Of a stretch of 34,875 nt of DNA, positions 15,460-24,523 are shown piece after piece (within the stretch, counting starts at the first letter, position 1; every line of letters starts with the position of its first letter). Position numbers and translations under genes: made by a program. The notes below the pieces were generated by a model. The model worked only from the letters and a program-made list of their open reading frames with translations. It was not told where the DNA came from and did not search any database. This DNA comes from Dehalococcoidia bacterium. Its GTDB lineage: Bacteria; Chloroflexota; Dehalococcoidia; UBA2979. The stretch lies in NCBI GenBank assembly GCA_020845735.1, contig JADLFF010000043.1:1-34875 (forward strand), given 5' to 3'.

Positions 15460-18257
15460 CGACTCAACGCAAGACCACCCGCACCACGGCCACAAAGGCC
15501 GCCTCCAACGCCCGCTCGAGCGGCGCCTCCACGGCGCGCGCCGCCTCGACGCGCGCGCGCACACCGCGAGACGGCGCCGCGCTCGTCATCGTCGAGTCGC
15601 CCGCGAAGGCGCGCACCATCGCGCAGTACCTCGGCCCCGAGTACGTCGTCGAGTCCTCGATCGGCCACATCCGCGACCTCCCCTCGACCGCCGCAGAGAT
15701 CCCGGAGACGGTGAAGAAGCAGAGCTGGGCACGCCTCGGCGTGAACGTGGACGACGACTTCGAGCCGCTCTACATCGTCCCCGCCAACAAGAAGCAGCAG
15801 GTCTCGAAGCTCAAGTCGCTCCTCAAGGATGCCCGCGAGCTCTACCTCGCCACTGACGAGGACCGCGAGGGGGAGGCCATCGCGTGGCACCTCCGCGAGG
15901 TCCTCCAGCCTCGAGTTCCCGTCCGCCGTATGGTCTTCCACGAGATCACCCGCAAGGCCATCGAGGAAGCGCTGTCCGCACCCCGCGACATCGACGAGGA
16001 GCTCGTCGAGGCGCAGGAGGCCCGCCGCATCCTCGACCGGCTCTACGGCTACGAGGTCTCCCCCGTGCTCTGGAAGAAGGTGCGACCGCGCCTTTCGGCC
16101 GGGCGCGTCCAGTCCGCCGCCGTGCGCCTCGTCGTGGAGCGCGAGCGCGCGCGCATGCGCTTCGTCCGCGCCTCGTTCTGGGATGTCGACGCGACACTCA
16201 ACCCCGAGGCGAGCGCGGACCGGGTCCCGGCACGCCTCGTGGAGCTGGGCGGCAAGCGCGTCGCCAGCGGCCGCGACTTCAACCCCACGACGGGCCAGCT
16301 CACCTCCGAGGCGGCCCTCCTCGATCAGCCGACCGCGGAGTCCGTCGCCACGGCCCTCCGAGGCCAGCCCGCCACGGTCCGCGAGGTGACGGAGCGCCCG
16401 TTCACGCAGCGCCCGCCCGCGCCCTTCATCACCTCGACGCTGCAGCAGGAGGCCGGGCGCAAGCTCCGCTTCACGGCGCAGCGCACGATGCGCGTCGCGC
16501 AGGGGCTCTACGAGAACGGCTACATCACCTACATGCGCACGGACTCGACGAACCTGTCGACGCAGGCGATCGACGCCGCGCGCGCGCAGGTCCGCTCGCT
16601 GTACGGCAACGAGTTCCTCCCCGAGCAGCCTCGGGTCTACCGCGCCTCCTCGCGAGGTGCGCAGGAGGCACACGAGGCGATTCGCCCCGCCGGCGACGAG
16701 TTCCGCACCCCCGAGCAGCTGCGCTCGGCCCTCGACGACGACGCGTTCCGCCTCTACGACCTCGTCTGGAAGCGCACGGTCGCCGGCCAGATGCGGGACG
16801 CCAGCGGCATGCGCACCAACGTCCGCTTCGAGGCGCCCGCAGGCGACCACGGCACGGCGGTCCTGACCACATCGGGCAAGGTGATCACCTTCCCCGGCTT
16901 CCTTCGCGCCTACGTCGAGGGCTCCGACGACCCCGACGCGGACCTCGAGGACCAGGAGCGCGTGCTGCCGCCCCTCCGCGAGGGCCAGGTGCTGAACACC
17001 GTGGAGACCTCGGCGCGCGGCCACGAGACACAGCCGCCCGCTCGCTTCACCGAGGCCAGCCTCGTCCGCGAGCTGGAGGAGCGCGGCATCGGCCGTCCAT
17101 CCACCTACGCCACGATCATCCAGACCGTCCAGGACCGCGGCTACGTCCACAAGCGCGGCTCGGCTCTCGTGCCGAACTTCGTCGCCTTTGCCGTGACGCG
17201 GCTCCTCGAGGAGCACTTCCCCGAGCTCGTGGACCTCGACTTCACGGCGCGCATGGAGGACCGCCTCGATGCGGTCGCCGCCGGTGAGCTCGAGGCGCGC
17301 CCGTGGCTCCGCGAGTTCTACTTCGGCGGCGAGCACGGCACACCCACCGAGGACGAGAAGAACATCGGGCTGCGCGCGCGCATCTCCGAGGGCCTCGGCG
17401 ATATCGATGCCCGCGAGGTCTCCTCGATCCCCCTCGGCAAGACCGAGCAGGGCCGCGACGTCGCGATCCGCGTCGGCCGCTACGGTCCCTACGTGCAGGT
17501 CGAGGACAGCGACGAGCGCGCCTCGCTCCCGGAGGACGCCGTCCCCGACGAGATCACGCTCGACCGCGCCATCGCCCTCATCGAGGAGGCCGCGCTCGGC
17601 GATCGCCCCCTCGGCGCCTACCCACCCACCGGAGAGCCAATCTACGTGAAGACGGGCCGCTACGGCCCCTACGTCCAGGTCGGCGAGGACGACGCAAACG
17701 GCGGAAAGCCCAGGCGCGGCAGCCTGATGCCGGGCATGTCCGTGGAGCACGTGACCCTCGAGGAGGCCCTCGAGATCCTCACCTTCCCGAAGTCCCTCGG
17801 GATCCACCCGGTCACCGGCGAGGAGATCACGGCCCAGGATGGCCCCAACGGCCCCTACCTGCGCATGGGCAAGGACAGCCGCTCGCTGCGCGACCACGAT
17901 CACCTGCGCTCCGTTGACCTCGACGAGGCGGTGCGCGTCTTCGCCGAGCCCAAGCGCGGCCGCTCGTTCTCGTCCTCCGTCATCCGCGAGCTGGGCGAGC
18001 ACCCCACCTCGAAGGCGCCGCTGCGCATCCTCAAGGGGCGCTTCGGGCCGTACGTGACGGACGGCACGGTGAACGCGAGCATCCCCTCGGGACGTGACCC
18101 GGCCACCCTGGAGCTCGACGACGCCCTCGAGCTGCTCGCCGCGCGCGAGGCAAAGATGCGCGAACAGGGCATCGAGCCCGGCGCGAAGACCCCTCGACGC
18201 CGCACGACCACCTCCCGCTCGAGCACGACCCGCACCCCTCGACGTCGCTCGGCCTAG
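15456..18257 (+). CDS. topA: DNA topoisomerase I
   Basis: A 933-residue type IA topoisomerase relaxing negative supercoils. After a 40-residue Thr/Ala/Arg-rich tail, the Toprim domain starts at ALVIVESPAKARTIAQYLG and includes ATDEDREGEAIAWHL. The catalytic tyrosine is Y359 in NGYITYMRTDSTN, and RPSTYATIIQTVQDRGYV follows. The C-terminal third has no cysteine zinc fingers; instead it has about four Toprim_C repeats (VGRYGPYVQV, TGRYGPYVQV, GPNGPYLRMG, KGRFGPYVTDG) and a strongly basic end (TPRRRTTTSRSS). GTG 15456 overlaps the dprA stop (GTGA), so dprA and topA are coupled. All five CGA codons I read in this gene sit in CCTCG or CGAGG. Secure. Confidence 0.98.
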   Translation: MTTQRKTTRTTATKAASNARSSGASTARAASTRARTPRDGAALVIVESPAKARTIAQYLGPEYVVESSIGHIRDLPSTAAEIPETVKKQSWARLGVNVDDDFEPLYIVPANKKQQVSKLKSLLKDARELYLATDEDREGEAIAWHLREVLQPRVPVRRMVFHEITRKAIEEALSAPRDIDEELVEAQEARRILDRLYGYEVSPVLWKKVRPRLSAGRVQSAAVRLVVERERARMRFVRASFWDVDATLNPEASADRVPARLVELGGKRVASGRDFNPTTGQLTSEAALLDQPTAESVATALRGQPATVREVTERPFTQRPPAPFITSTLQQEAGRKLRFTAQRTMRVAQGLYENGYITYMRTDSTNLSTQAIDAARAQVRSLYGNEFLPEQPRVYRASSRGAQEAHEAIRPAGDEFRTPEQLRSALDDDAFRLYDLVWKRTVAGQMRDASGMRTNVRFEAPAGDHGTAVLTTSGKVITFPGFLRAYVEGSDDPDADLEDQERVLPPLREGQVLNTVETSARGHETQPPARFTEASLVRELEERGIGRPSTYATIIQTVQDRGYVHKRGSALVPNFVAFAVTRLLEEHFPELVDLDFTARMEDRLDAVAAGELEARPWLREFYFGGEHGTPTEDEKNIGLRARISEGLGDIDAREVSSIPLGKTEQGRDVAIRVGRYGPYVQVEDSDERASLPEDAVPDEITLDRAIALIEEAALGDRPLGAYPPTGEPIYVKTGRYGPYVQVGEDDANGGKPRRGSLMPGMSVEHVTLEEALEILTFPKSLGIHPVTGEEITAQDGPNGPYLRMGKDSRSLRDHDHLRSVDLDEAVRVFAEPKRGRSFSSSVIRELGEHPTSKAPLRILKGRFGPYVTDGTVNASIPSGRDPATLELDDALELLAAREAKMREQGIEPGAKTPRRRTTTSRSSTTRTPRRRSA

Positions 18258-18289
18258 GCCCACGGCCCGAGCCGTCCCTCGCAGGGTGC

Positions 18290-18295
18290 TACCCT
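18290..18295 (+). promoter_or_regulatory. Candidate -10 of the xerC-like gene
   Basis: TACCCT lies 12 bases before the TTG start at 18308, so any leader would be only a few bases. No clear -35 is seen at the usual distance. Confidence 0.3.
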
Positions 18296-18307
18296 CGATC
18301 GTGGCGG

Positions 18308-19375
18308 TTGTCCGAGGCGTGTCCGGCCTCCGAGGTGCCACCCGTGCCGCGTGCCCGCCGTGCCGACGCCCCCTCTCCCGAGGCGAGTCCGCGCGCGCTC
18401 GACGCGCTCGCTCGTTACGTCGCTGACCTCGAGGGCGTGCGCCACCGCTCGACGAACACGACGCGCAACTACGTCCACGACCTGACGGGGTTCTTCCGCT
18501 TCCTCGCCGCGCGCGGCCGCGAGTTCGACCAGGCGGGCCGCCTCGATGGGCGCGCCTTCCTCGCGGGCCTGCGCGAGCGCGCGGTCGCGGACGCCTCGAT
18601 CAAGCGGCACGCGACGGTCATCCACGGCTTCTACGCCTGGCTGGACCGCGAGGGCGAGCTGCCACCAGCGAGGCCGGGCGACTCGATCCTGCGGCTGCGC
18701 TACCCGAAGGCGCCCCGCCTCCTGCCGCACTACCTCAGCACCGAGGAGGCGGGCACGCTCCTCGCGCCACCCGCCGAGGCGACCACGGAGTCCGAGGACT
18801 CCCCGACCGCCCTCCGCAATCACGCCCTCCTCGAGCTGCTGTACGCCGCCGGTCTCCGCGTCAGCGAGGCGGCGGGCATCGACACTCGCGACCTCGATCT
18901 CGTGAACCAGCAGGTCGTCGTCACCGGCAAGGGCGACCGCACGAGGGTGGCCCTGTTCGGTGTGCCCGCCCGCGACGCGCTCAAGACGTACATCGAGCGC
19001 GGCCGGCCGCACCTCGCGCGCGGCGCCGAGACGGCGCTCTTCCTCAATCGCTCGGGCGGCCGCCTCACCGCCCGCTCGATCCAGGCGCTGGTCCGCCGCA
19101 CGGGCGTCGCGAGGGGGCTCCGCCAGGGCGTGCACCCGCACCTCCTGCGGCACTCCTTCGCCACCCACATGGTCGAGCAGGGCGCGGACCTCCGCGTGGT
19201 CCAGCACCTCCTCGGCCACGCGTCCATCGACACCACGCAGATCTACACAGCGGTCACGCCGGCGCGTCGCGAGGCGATCGTCGCGAGCGCCCTCGCCAAT
19301 GCGCGCGCCATCGAGGAGCGGCGGCGTGCCGACTCGGAAGGCGCCGCGGCCCCTCCCGAGTCAAGCCGTTCGTAA
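18308..19375 (+). CDS. xerC: Tyrosine recombinase of the XerC/XerD type
   Basis: A 355-residue site-specific recombinase, probably for resolving chromosome dimers at dif. An N-terminal SAM-like core-binding domain (about 31-125) has [16 protein letters not shown]. The catalytic set is complete: R184 in [11 protein letters not shown]208 in [10 protein letters not shown]278 and R281 in [14 protein letters not shown]304 in [10 protein letters not shown], and nucleophile Y313 in TQIYT. The TTG at 18308 gives a disordered Pro/Arg tail; GTG at 18335 or 18344 would shorten it and may be right. Setting between topA and aroQ with no phage genes argues for a chromosomal Xer protein, not an integrase. 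XerC and XerD cannot be told apart here. Confidence 0.88.
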   Translation: MSEACPASEVPPVPRARRADAPSPEASPRALDALARYVADLEGVRHRSTNTTRNYVHDLTGFFRFLAARGREFDQAGRLDGRAFLAGLRERAVADASIKRHATVIHGFYAWLDREGELPPARPGDSILRLRYPKAPRLLPHYLSTEEAGTLLAPPAEATTESEDSPTALRNHALLELLYAAGLRVSEAAGIDTRDLDLVNQQVVVTGKGDRTRVALFGVPARDALKTYIERGRPHLARGAETALFLNRSGGRLTARSIQALVRRTGVARGLRQGVHPHLLRHSFATHMVEQGADLRVVQHLLGHASIDTTQIYTAVTPARREAIVASALANARAIEERRRADSEGAAAPPESSRS

Positions 19376-19430
19376 TCCCGGAGTCCGCTCGCTCGGCGCA
19401 ACCCCCGAGGGTTCATCGGAGCCCAGCCTG

Positions 19431-19436
19431 TACACT
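19431..19436 (+). promoter_or_regulatory. Candidate -10 upstream of aroQ
   Basis: TACACT occurs 44 bases before the aroQ ATG, in the 104-base gap after the xerC-like gene. It matches the TANNCT form seen before other genes here. A convincing -35 is not visible. Confidence 0.35.
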
Positions 19437-19479
19437 CGTGCACCTCGCGTTCGGCGGGCTGCACCCCGAGGAGGCACGC

Positions 19480-19944
19480 ATGCGCATCCTGGTCCTCAAC
19501 GGCCCGAACCTGAACCTGCTCGGCAGCCGTGAGCCCGAGATCTACGGCCTCGAGACGCTCGCCGACATCGAGGTCCTCATGCGCAACCAGGCCGCGGACC
19601 TCGAGGATGTCGAGCTCGCGTTCCTGCAGTCCAACCACGAGGGTGTCCTCGTCGACGCCATCCAGGACCATCGCGACTGGGACGGGCTGATCATCAACGC
19701 GGGCGCGCTGACCCACACCTCGGTCGCCATCCCCGATGCGATCACGTCGGTCGGCATCACCACCATCGAGGTGCACCTCTCCAACATCTTTGCCCGCGAG
19801 GCGTTCCGCCACCACTCGTACATCTCGCCCGCGGCCTGGGGCATGATCACCGGCTTCGGCTACCGCGGCTACCTCGTCGCGCTCGATCTGCTGCACGACC
19901 TCCTCACCGAGGAAGCAGCGATCGAGGACCTTGACGAGGACTAG
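19480..19944 (+). CDS. aroQ: Type II 3-dehydroquinate dehydratase
   Basis: A 154-residue dodecameric enzyme that dehydrates 3-dehydroquinate to 3-dehydroshikimate (step 3 of the shikimate pathway). The signature [21 protein letters not shown] contains catalytic Y22 (shown split: [12 protein letters not shown] then GSREPEIYG). Other conserved features are [22 protein letters not shown] (N73) and [14 protein letters not shown] (H99). ATG 19480 is supported by GAGGAGG at 19468-19474, five bases away; an in-frame GTG at 19438 would add 14 non-conserved residues. It completes steps 2 to 5 and 7 of the pathway within this window, with aroKB, aroC and aroE at the left end. Secure. Confidence 0.97.
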   Translation: MRILVLNGPNLNLLGSREPEIYGLETLADIEVLMRNQAADLEDVELAFLQSNHEGVLVDAIQDHRDWDGLIINAGALTHTSVAIPDAITSVGITTIEVHLSNIFAREAFRHHSYISPAAWGMITGFGYRGYLVALDLLHDLLTEEAAIEDLDED

Positions 19945-19987
19945 CGCGTGCGGCGCACCGGCAGGACGAACACCCGATGAGCCCTCG

Positions 19988-21124
19988 ATGAGCACGGCCG
20001 TCAGCCCCGAGGCCGCACGCGCCGCCAATGCCGCGCGCCTCGACCGCACGCGCGCACGCCTCGAGGCGCTCCAGCTCGACGCGCTCATCGTCACGGCGCC
20101 ATCGAATCGCCGCTGGGTCGCGGGCTTCACCGGCTCGGCGGGCACGGTGCTCGTCGGCAGGCAGGTCGCGAGGGTGGCCTCGGACTCACGCTACTGGGAG
20201 CAGCTCGGGCTGCAGTCGCCGGGCTTCGAGCTCGTGCGCACGACCGGCGGCCTCGCCACGTGGGCCCACGAGTTCCTCGCGGGGCTGGGAGGGCAGCGCG
20301 TGGGCTTCGAGCCCGCCGCCCTCACCTACGCGGAATACGAGGACTGGACGCACGCCCTCGCCGACCTGCCCTCGGGAGACCGCCCGACGCTGGTCCCCGC
20401 GCCCAAGGCGATCGAGGCGCTGCGCATGGTCAAGGAGCCGGACGAGCTGGCGGCCCTCGAGCGCGCGGTGCTCCTCGGCGATGCGGCCTGCGAGCACGCG
20501 ATCAGCGTCGCGCGACCCGGGATGACGGAGCTGGCCCTCGCCTGGGAGGTGCAGCGCTACGCGATGGAGCACGGGGCGGACTCCCTTTCGTTCGACACGA
20601 TCATCGCGGGCGGGCCGTGGGGCGCCCTGCCGCACGCCCGCCCTCGCGATGTGCCCCTCGAGGCGGGGCAGGGCGTGGTCATGGACCTCGGCGTCCGCGT
20701 CGATGGCTACTGCTCCGACCTCACACGCACGATCTTCCTCGGGGAGCCCGACGCGAAGTTCCGCGAGGTCTACGACATCGTCCTCACGGCCCAGACGATG
20801 GCCGAGGAGCGCATCGAGGCGGGCATGCCGGGCAGGCTCGGCCACGAGATCGCCCACGAGGTGATCCGGCGCGCGGGCTACGGCGACGCGTTCGGCCACG
20901 GCCTCGGACATGGCGTCGGCCTCGACATCCACGAGGACCCACGCCTCTCACCCCTCTACGATGGCCCCATCGAGGAGGGACACGTCGTCACTGTCGAGCC
21001 GGGGATCTACCTCCCGGGCTGGGGCGGCGTCCGCATCGAGGATCAATGCGTGATGGAACACGGGCGGCTGCGCGTCATCTCGACTGCGCGCAAGCTCGAT
21101 CTCGAATCCCGTTCGGTAGCCTGA
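19988..21124 (+). CDS. pepP: M24B aminopeptidase (Xaa-Pro peptidase family)
   Basis: A 378-residue cytosolic metallopeptidase. Residues about 20-140 are the creatinase-like N-terminal domain (LDALIVTAPSNRRWVAGFTG). The pita-bread domain carries the five metal ligands: aspartates in VVMDLGVRVDGYCSDLTRT, the histidine in FGHGLGHGVGLDIHEDP, and glutamates in TVEPGIYLPGWGGVRIED. These are all in place. ATG 19988 is preferred because the upstream in-frame stretch overlaps the aroQ C-terminus and has unlike codon use. The gene precedes efp by 20 bases; pepP/pepQ next to efp is a very common bacterial pair. Family secure; exact substrate (Xaa-Pro dipeptide or peptide) open. Confidence 0.93.
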   Translation: MSTAVSPEAARAANAARLDRTRARLEALQLDALIVTAPSNRRWVAGFTGSAGTVLVGRQVARVASDSRYWEQLGLQSPGFELVRTTGGLATWAHEFLAGLGGQRVGFEPAALTYAEYEDWTHALADLPSGDRPTLVPAPKAIEALRMVKEPDELAALERAVLLGDAACEHAISVARPGMTELALAWEVQRYAMEHGADSLSFDTIIAGGPWGALPHARPRDVPLEAGQGVVMDLGVRVDGYCSDLTRTIFLGEPDAKFREVYDIVLTAQTMAEERIEAGMPGRLGHEIAHEVIRRAGYGDAFGHGLGHGVGLDIHEDPRLSPLYDGPIEEGHVVTVEPGIYLPGWGGVRIEDQCVMEHGRLRVISTARKLDLESRSVA

Positions 21125-21144
21125 AACAGCAGCAGGAGTTCACG

Positions 21145-21711
21145 ATGACGATCAGCACCAGTGAGATGAAGCGCGGCACCTCGATGGAGCTCGACGGCCA
21201 GCTCTACCGCATCGAGGAGGTCCAGCACGTCAAGACCAAGAAGAGCGCGGTCTACCGCGTCAAGCTCCGCGACCTCCGCGGCGGCCACATCATCGAGCGC
21301 ACCTTCAACGCCGGCGACAAGGTCACCGCGGCCCGCGTGGAACGCCGAGGCATGCAGTACCTCTACGGCCAGGACGGCATCCACACCTTCATGAACAGCG
21401 AGACCTACGAGCAGATCTCGATCAACGACGATCTGATCAAGGACTCGGTGCCCTACATCAAGGAGGGCATGACGGTGCAGGTGATCACGCACGGCGACGA
21501 GGCGCTCGGCGTGGAGCTCCCGGCCGCCGTCGAAATGAAGGTGATGCGCTCGGACCCCGGCATCAAGGGCGACACCCAGAGCGGCGCCACGAAGCCCGCC
21601 ACCCTCGAGACGGGCCTCGTCGTCAACGTCCCCCTGTTCATCAACGAGGGCGACACGATCAAGGTCAACACCTCGAGCGGCTCCTACATCGAGCGCGTGG
21701 CCACGGCCTAG
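21145..21711 (+). CDS. efp: Translation elongation factor P, with an unusual tip loop
   Basis: A 188-residue factor that relieves ribosomes stalled at polyproline. All three OB-type domains are present: ERTFNAGDKV, MQYLYGQDGIHTFMNSETYEQ, and the C-terminal DPGIKGDT and GLVVNVPLFINEGDTIKV. ATG 21145 has an AGCAGGAG site 6 bases upstream. The odd point is the tip of domain I that reaches the peptidyl-transferase centre: the usual VKPGKGQAF or IKMGRGSAQ type loop is VKTKKSAVY here (residues 29-37), without either glycine and one residue shorter. A lysine remains at the tip. The modification enzymes are not in this window. Identification secure. Confidence 0.96.
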   Translation: MTISTSEMKRGTSMELDGQLYRIEEVQHVKTKKSAVYRVKLRDLRGGHIIERTFNAGDKVTAARVERRGMQYLYGQDGIHTFMNSETYEQISINDDLIKDSVPYIKEGMTVQVITHGDEALGVELPAAVEMKVMRSDPGIKGDTQSGATKPATLETGLVVNVPLFINEGDTIKVNTSSGSYIERVATA

Positions 21712-21757
21712 GCAGGCACCGCACGCCCGCCACGCCCCACCACGCCGAGTCCCGCTC

Positions 21758-23029
21758 GTGACCGCCGAGGAGCCCTCGCGCGATGCAGCGCACGCCGTGC
21801 GCGACACTCGTGACACCGAGGTCGGCGCGAGCATCGGGCCGATCTACCCGGTCTCCGAGGTCACGCGCTACCTCCGTGAGCTGCTCGAGCACGACCCGCA
21901 CCTCACCCGGATCTGGGTCTCCGGCGAGATCTCGAACCTGACGACGGCCTCCTCGGGGCACGCGTACTTCACCCTCAAGGATGGGCGCGGCGCCCTCCGC
22001 TGCGTCTTCTTCCGCAACAAGAACACGGGCCAGCGCCAGCGCCTCGCGAACGGCGCGGCCTTCCTCGTCTACGGCTCGCTCTCCCTCTACGAGGCGCGCG
22101 GCGACCTCTCACTCATGGTCGAGTTCGTCCAGCCCGAGGGCGTGGGCGCGCTGCAGGCGGAGTTCGAGCGGCGGCGCGCGCGCTTCGAGGAGGAAGGGCT
22201 CTTCGCCCTCGAGCGGAAGCGCCCCCTCCCGAGGTTTCCCCACCGCATCGGCGTGGTCACCTCGCCAACGGGCGCGGTCTTCCACGACATCCAGACGGTC
22301 CTCGACCGCCGCTGGCCCCTCGCCACGATCCTCCTCCAGCCCACGGTCGTGCAGGGCCCCGAGGCGGCCCCGATGATCGCCGACTCGATTCGTCTGCTCG
22401 ACCGCGAGCAGTCGCCCGACGTGATGATCGTCGCGCGGGGTGGCGGCTCCCTCGAGGACCTGTGGCCCTTCAACGAGGAGCCGGTCGTGCGCGCCATCCA
22501 CGGCTGCCGCGTCCCGGTCGTATCCGCCGTGGGCCACGAGACGGACACGACCCTCGCGGACCTCGCGGCCGACATGCGCGCGCCGACGCCCTCCGCGGCC
22601 GCCGAGCTGGTCAGCCCCGACCGTCTCGATCTCGAACGGGAGATTGACGGGCGCGTCGCGGCGGCCGGGCTCGTTCTCGAGCGCCGCCTCGCGCGTGCGC
22701 GCGAGGCCACCGAGCGCTCCCGCACGCGACTCGGGCGCGCGCTGCCCGGGCTCGACCGCCTGCGCGAGCGCGTCACGACGCTCCTCGATCGGTCGGGGCG
22801 CAGCCTGACGCAGGCCCAGCTGCGCCGCATCGAGCAGGTCACGGCCCACGTCGACCGCCTGCGCGCGCTCTCGCCGCTCGCCATCCTCGAGCGTGGCTAC
22901 GCGCTCGTCGAGCGCGAGTCGGGCGGCAGCGCCGGCACCGCGGCCGCGCTCGCCGAGGGCGAACGGGTCCGCCTCCGCTTCCGCGACGGACGCCGCACGG
23001 CACGCATCGAGGGGAACGTCGAGCCGTGA
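21758..23029 (+). CDS. xseA: Exodeoxyribonuclease VII large subunit
   Basis: A 423-residue large subunit of ExoVII, a single-strand DNA exonuclease working in both directions. The N-terminal OB fold includes IWVSGEISNLTTASSGHAYF and TLKDGRGALRCVFF. The catalytic domain has GVVTSPTGAVFHDI, ILLQPTVVQG, VMIVARGGGSLEDLWPFNEE and VVSAVGHETDTTLADL, followed by a long Arg/Leu-rich coiled coil that holds the small subunits. GTG 21758 is 46 bases after efp; it gives about 30 residues before the conserved core and has no evident ribosome site. It overlaps xseB by four bases (GTGA). Secure. Confidence 0.97.
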   Translation: MTAEEPSRDAAHAVRDTRDTEVGASIGPIYPVSEVTRYLRELLEHDPHLTRIWVSGEISNLTTASSGHAYFTLKDGRGALRCVFFRNKNTGQRQRLANGAAFLVYGSLSLYEARGDLSLMVEFVQPEGVGALQAEFERRRARFEEEGLFALERKRPLPRFPHRIGVVTSPTGAVFHDIQTVLDRRWPLATILLQPTVVQGPEAAPMIADSIRLLDREQSPDVMIVARGGGSLEDLWPFNEEPVVRAIHGCRVPVVSAVGHETDTTLADLAADMRAPTPSAAAELVSPDRLDLEREIDGRVAAAGLVLERRLARAREATERSRTRLGRALPGLDRLRERVTTLLDRSGRSLTQAQLRRIEQVTAHVDRLRALSPLAILERGYALVERESGGSAGTAAALAEGERVRLRFRDGRRTARIEGNVEP

Positions 23030-23289
23030 CGGCGCCACTCATCCCACCCGACCCGACCGGGGCGCCTTCCGAGGCGAGCGCGGAACGCTTCGAGGCGCTC
23101 TACGAGCGGCTCCAGCAGGTCACGCAGCGCCTCGAGAGCGGCGAGCTCAGCCTCGACGACTCGGTCGCGCTCTACGACGAGGGCATGCGCCTCGCCGCCC
23201 GCTGCCAGGCCCTCCTCGCCGAGGCCGAACAGCGCATCGAGGTCCTGCGCCAGGCATTCGACAGCGGCTTCGACGCCGCCGGCCGCTGA
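23026..23289 (+). CDS. xseB: Exodeoxyribonuclease VII small subunit
   Basis: An 87-residue all-helical protein with the family pattern RFEALYERLQQVTQRLESG, then LDDSVALYDEGMRLAARCQ and a coiled end. Several copies bind the large-subunit coiled coil to form active ExoVII. GTG 23026 overlaps the xseA stop, as is usual for this pair. The length and the position directly after xseA make the call secure in spite of its small size. Confidence 0.95.
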   Translation: MTAPLIPPDPTGAPSEASAERFEALYERLQQVTQRLESGELSLDDSVALYDEGMRLAARCQALLAEAEQRIEVLRQAFDSGFDAAGR

Positions 23290-23307
23290 ACGGACGGCCG
23301 CCCCTCG

Positions 23308-24150
23308 ATGACGCTGCGCATCGGCTGGTTCACGACCGCGCGCGGTCCCGGCTCCCGCGGGATGTACGAGGCGGTCACGCGCGCCGTCGAGGCGGGCACG
23401 CTCGACGCTGACTTCGCCTTTGTCTTCTGCAATCGCGAGCCGGGCGAGGACCCGGTCACCGACTCGTTCCTGCGCCTCGTCGAGGCGAACGGACACACCC
23501 TCGTGACGAAGTCGTCGGTCCGCTACCGCCGCGCCGTCGGCGGCTCACTCTCGAGGCCGGGCGAGCCCCTCCCGGCCTGGCGCACGGCCTACGACCGGGA
23601 GGTCGAGGACGCCCTCGCGGCCCACCCCTTCGAGGTCGGCGTGATGGCGGGCTACATGCTCATCTTCGAGCGCGAGTTCGTCTCGCAGCACGTCATCCTG
23701 AACCTCCACCCCGCTCTCCCCACGGGCCCGGCCGGCACCTGGCGCGAGGTGATTCGCCACCTCATTCGCACGCGCGCCGCGGAGAGCGGCGTGATGATGC
23801 ACCTCGCCATCCCCGAGGTGGACGCGGGGCCGGTGGTGGCCTACTGCCGCTACCCCCTCGATGACCCGGAGCTCGCCCCGCTCTGGGCGGACCTCGAGGC
23901 GCACCGCGGTGGACTCAACGACCTCGACGACGCGGCCCTCGAGGAGTCGGCGCTGTTCGCGGCCATCCGTGCGCGCGGCGTTCTCCGCGAGTCGCCGCTG
24001 CTCGTGGCGGCCCTCGGTGAGTTCGCCGCCGGGCGCCTGCGCGCCGAGGGCGGCTCGGTCCTCGATGCCGCGGGCGCACCCGCCGCCCCTGCCGACGTCA
24101 CCCCGGCCGTCGAGGCGGCACTCACGGCACTTGAAGCGCATCGGGACTGA
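23308..24150 (+). CDS. Formyltransferase-fold protein resembling PurN
   Basis: A 280-residue protein of the GART/Fmt fold. Residues 4-40 are a Rossmann strand-turn (IGWFTTARGPGSRGMYEAV). The catalytic triad of the fold is readable as N132 and H134 in ILNLHPALPTG and D172 in PEVDAGPVVAY. Beyond this it diverges: the loop after the NLHP motif reads GPAGTWREVIRHLIR instead of the PurN FKGLHA type, and there are about 80 extra C-terminal residues with acidic and Ala-rich segments. It starts 19 bases after xseB and probably shares the transcript. A true PurN, a methionyl-tRNA formyltransferase or a sugar N-formyltransferase are possible but less fitting; substrate unknown. Confidence 0.7.
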   Translation: MTLRIGWFTTARGPGSRGMYEAVTRAVEAGTLDADFAFVFCNREPGEDPVTDSFLRLVEANGHTLVTKSSVRYRRAVGGSLSRPGEPLPAWRTAYDREVEDALAAHPFEVGVMAGYMLIFEREFVSQHVILNLHPALPTGPAGTWREVIRHLIRTRAAESGVMMHLAIPEVDAGPVVAYCRYPLDDPELAPLWADLEAHRGGLNDLDDAALEESALFAAIRARGVLRESPLLVAALGEFAAGRLRAEGGSVLDAAGAPAAPADVTPAVEAALTALEAHRD

Positions 24151-24229
24151 CCCCTTCCGAGGCGGTCTCGGGCTCGACTCACGTCGGCGTGACGGGCGCG
24201 GTCTTCCGACTAACACACTGGGGGGTCCC

Positions 24230-24418
24230 ATGTGACCGCCGATGGTGCGCCTGTCTCGTGCGTGGCGCGCCAGGGCCCGTTCGTGGTGCGCACGGTCCCC
24301 GTTTGCAGTGGGCCGGTCTCCGTGGGCGGTGTGCTTGTCTCCAGCGTGGTGAGCCGTCATCCGGTCGTCGCGAACCGTTATCCGTTCGCGGTGCGCCGTG
24401 ATCCGTTCGTGGTGAGCC
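24230..24418. repeat. Nine degenerate 21-bp tandem repeats
   Basis: Nine consecutive 21-base units run without any insertion or deletion. Units 7 and 8 (24377-24397, 24398-24418) share the core ATCCGTTCG-GGTG-GCC; older units keep the TC-CCGT..CGTGGTG-GC pattern. The block ends in GTGGT (24409-24413) and ACCAC (24425-24429), a hairpin that resembles palindromic extragenic repeats seen in many genomes, so the array may have grown from one. Confidence 0.75.
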
Positions 24419-24523
24419 TGGCGAACCACACCGCGGGCAAAGAACCCCGCTCGATGGCCTCTCCGAGGTCCCCTGCCCGGCGACCCCGCCACACATCGGC
24501 ACCATCCGAGGCGCCAACGGCAA

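Noticed and set aside
18308..19375. XerC-like gene as an integrase of a mobile element
   Set aside because: It is flanked by topA and aroQ in collinear housekeeping order with no attachment repeats or cargo.
24230..24418. 21-bp units as a CRISPR array
   Set aside because: Units are contiguous, with no spacers, and are degenerate; there are no cas genes.
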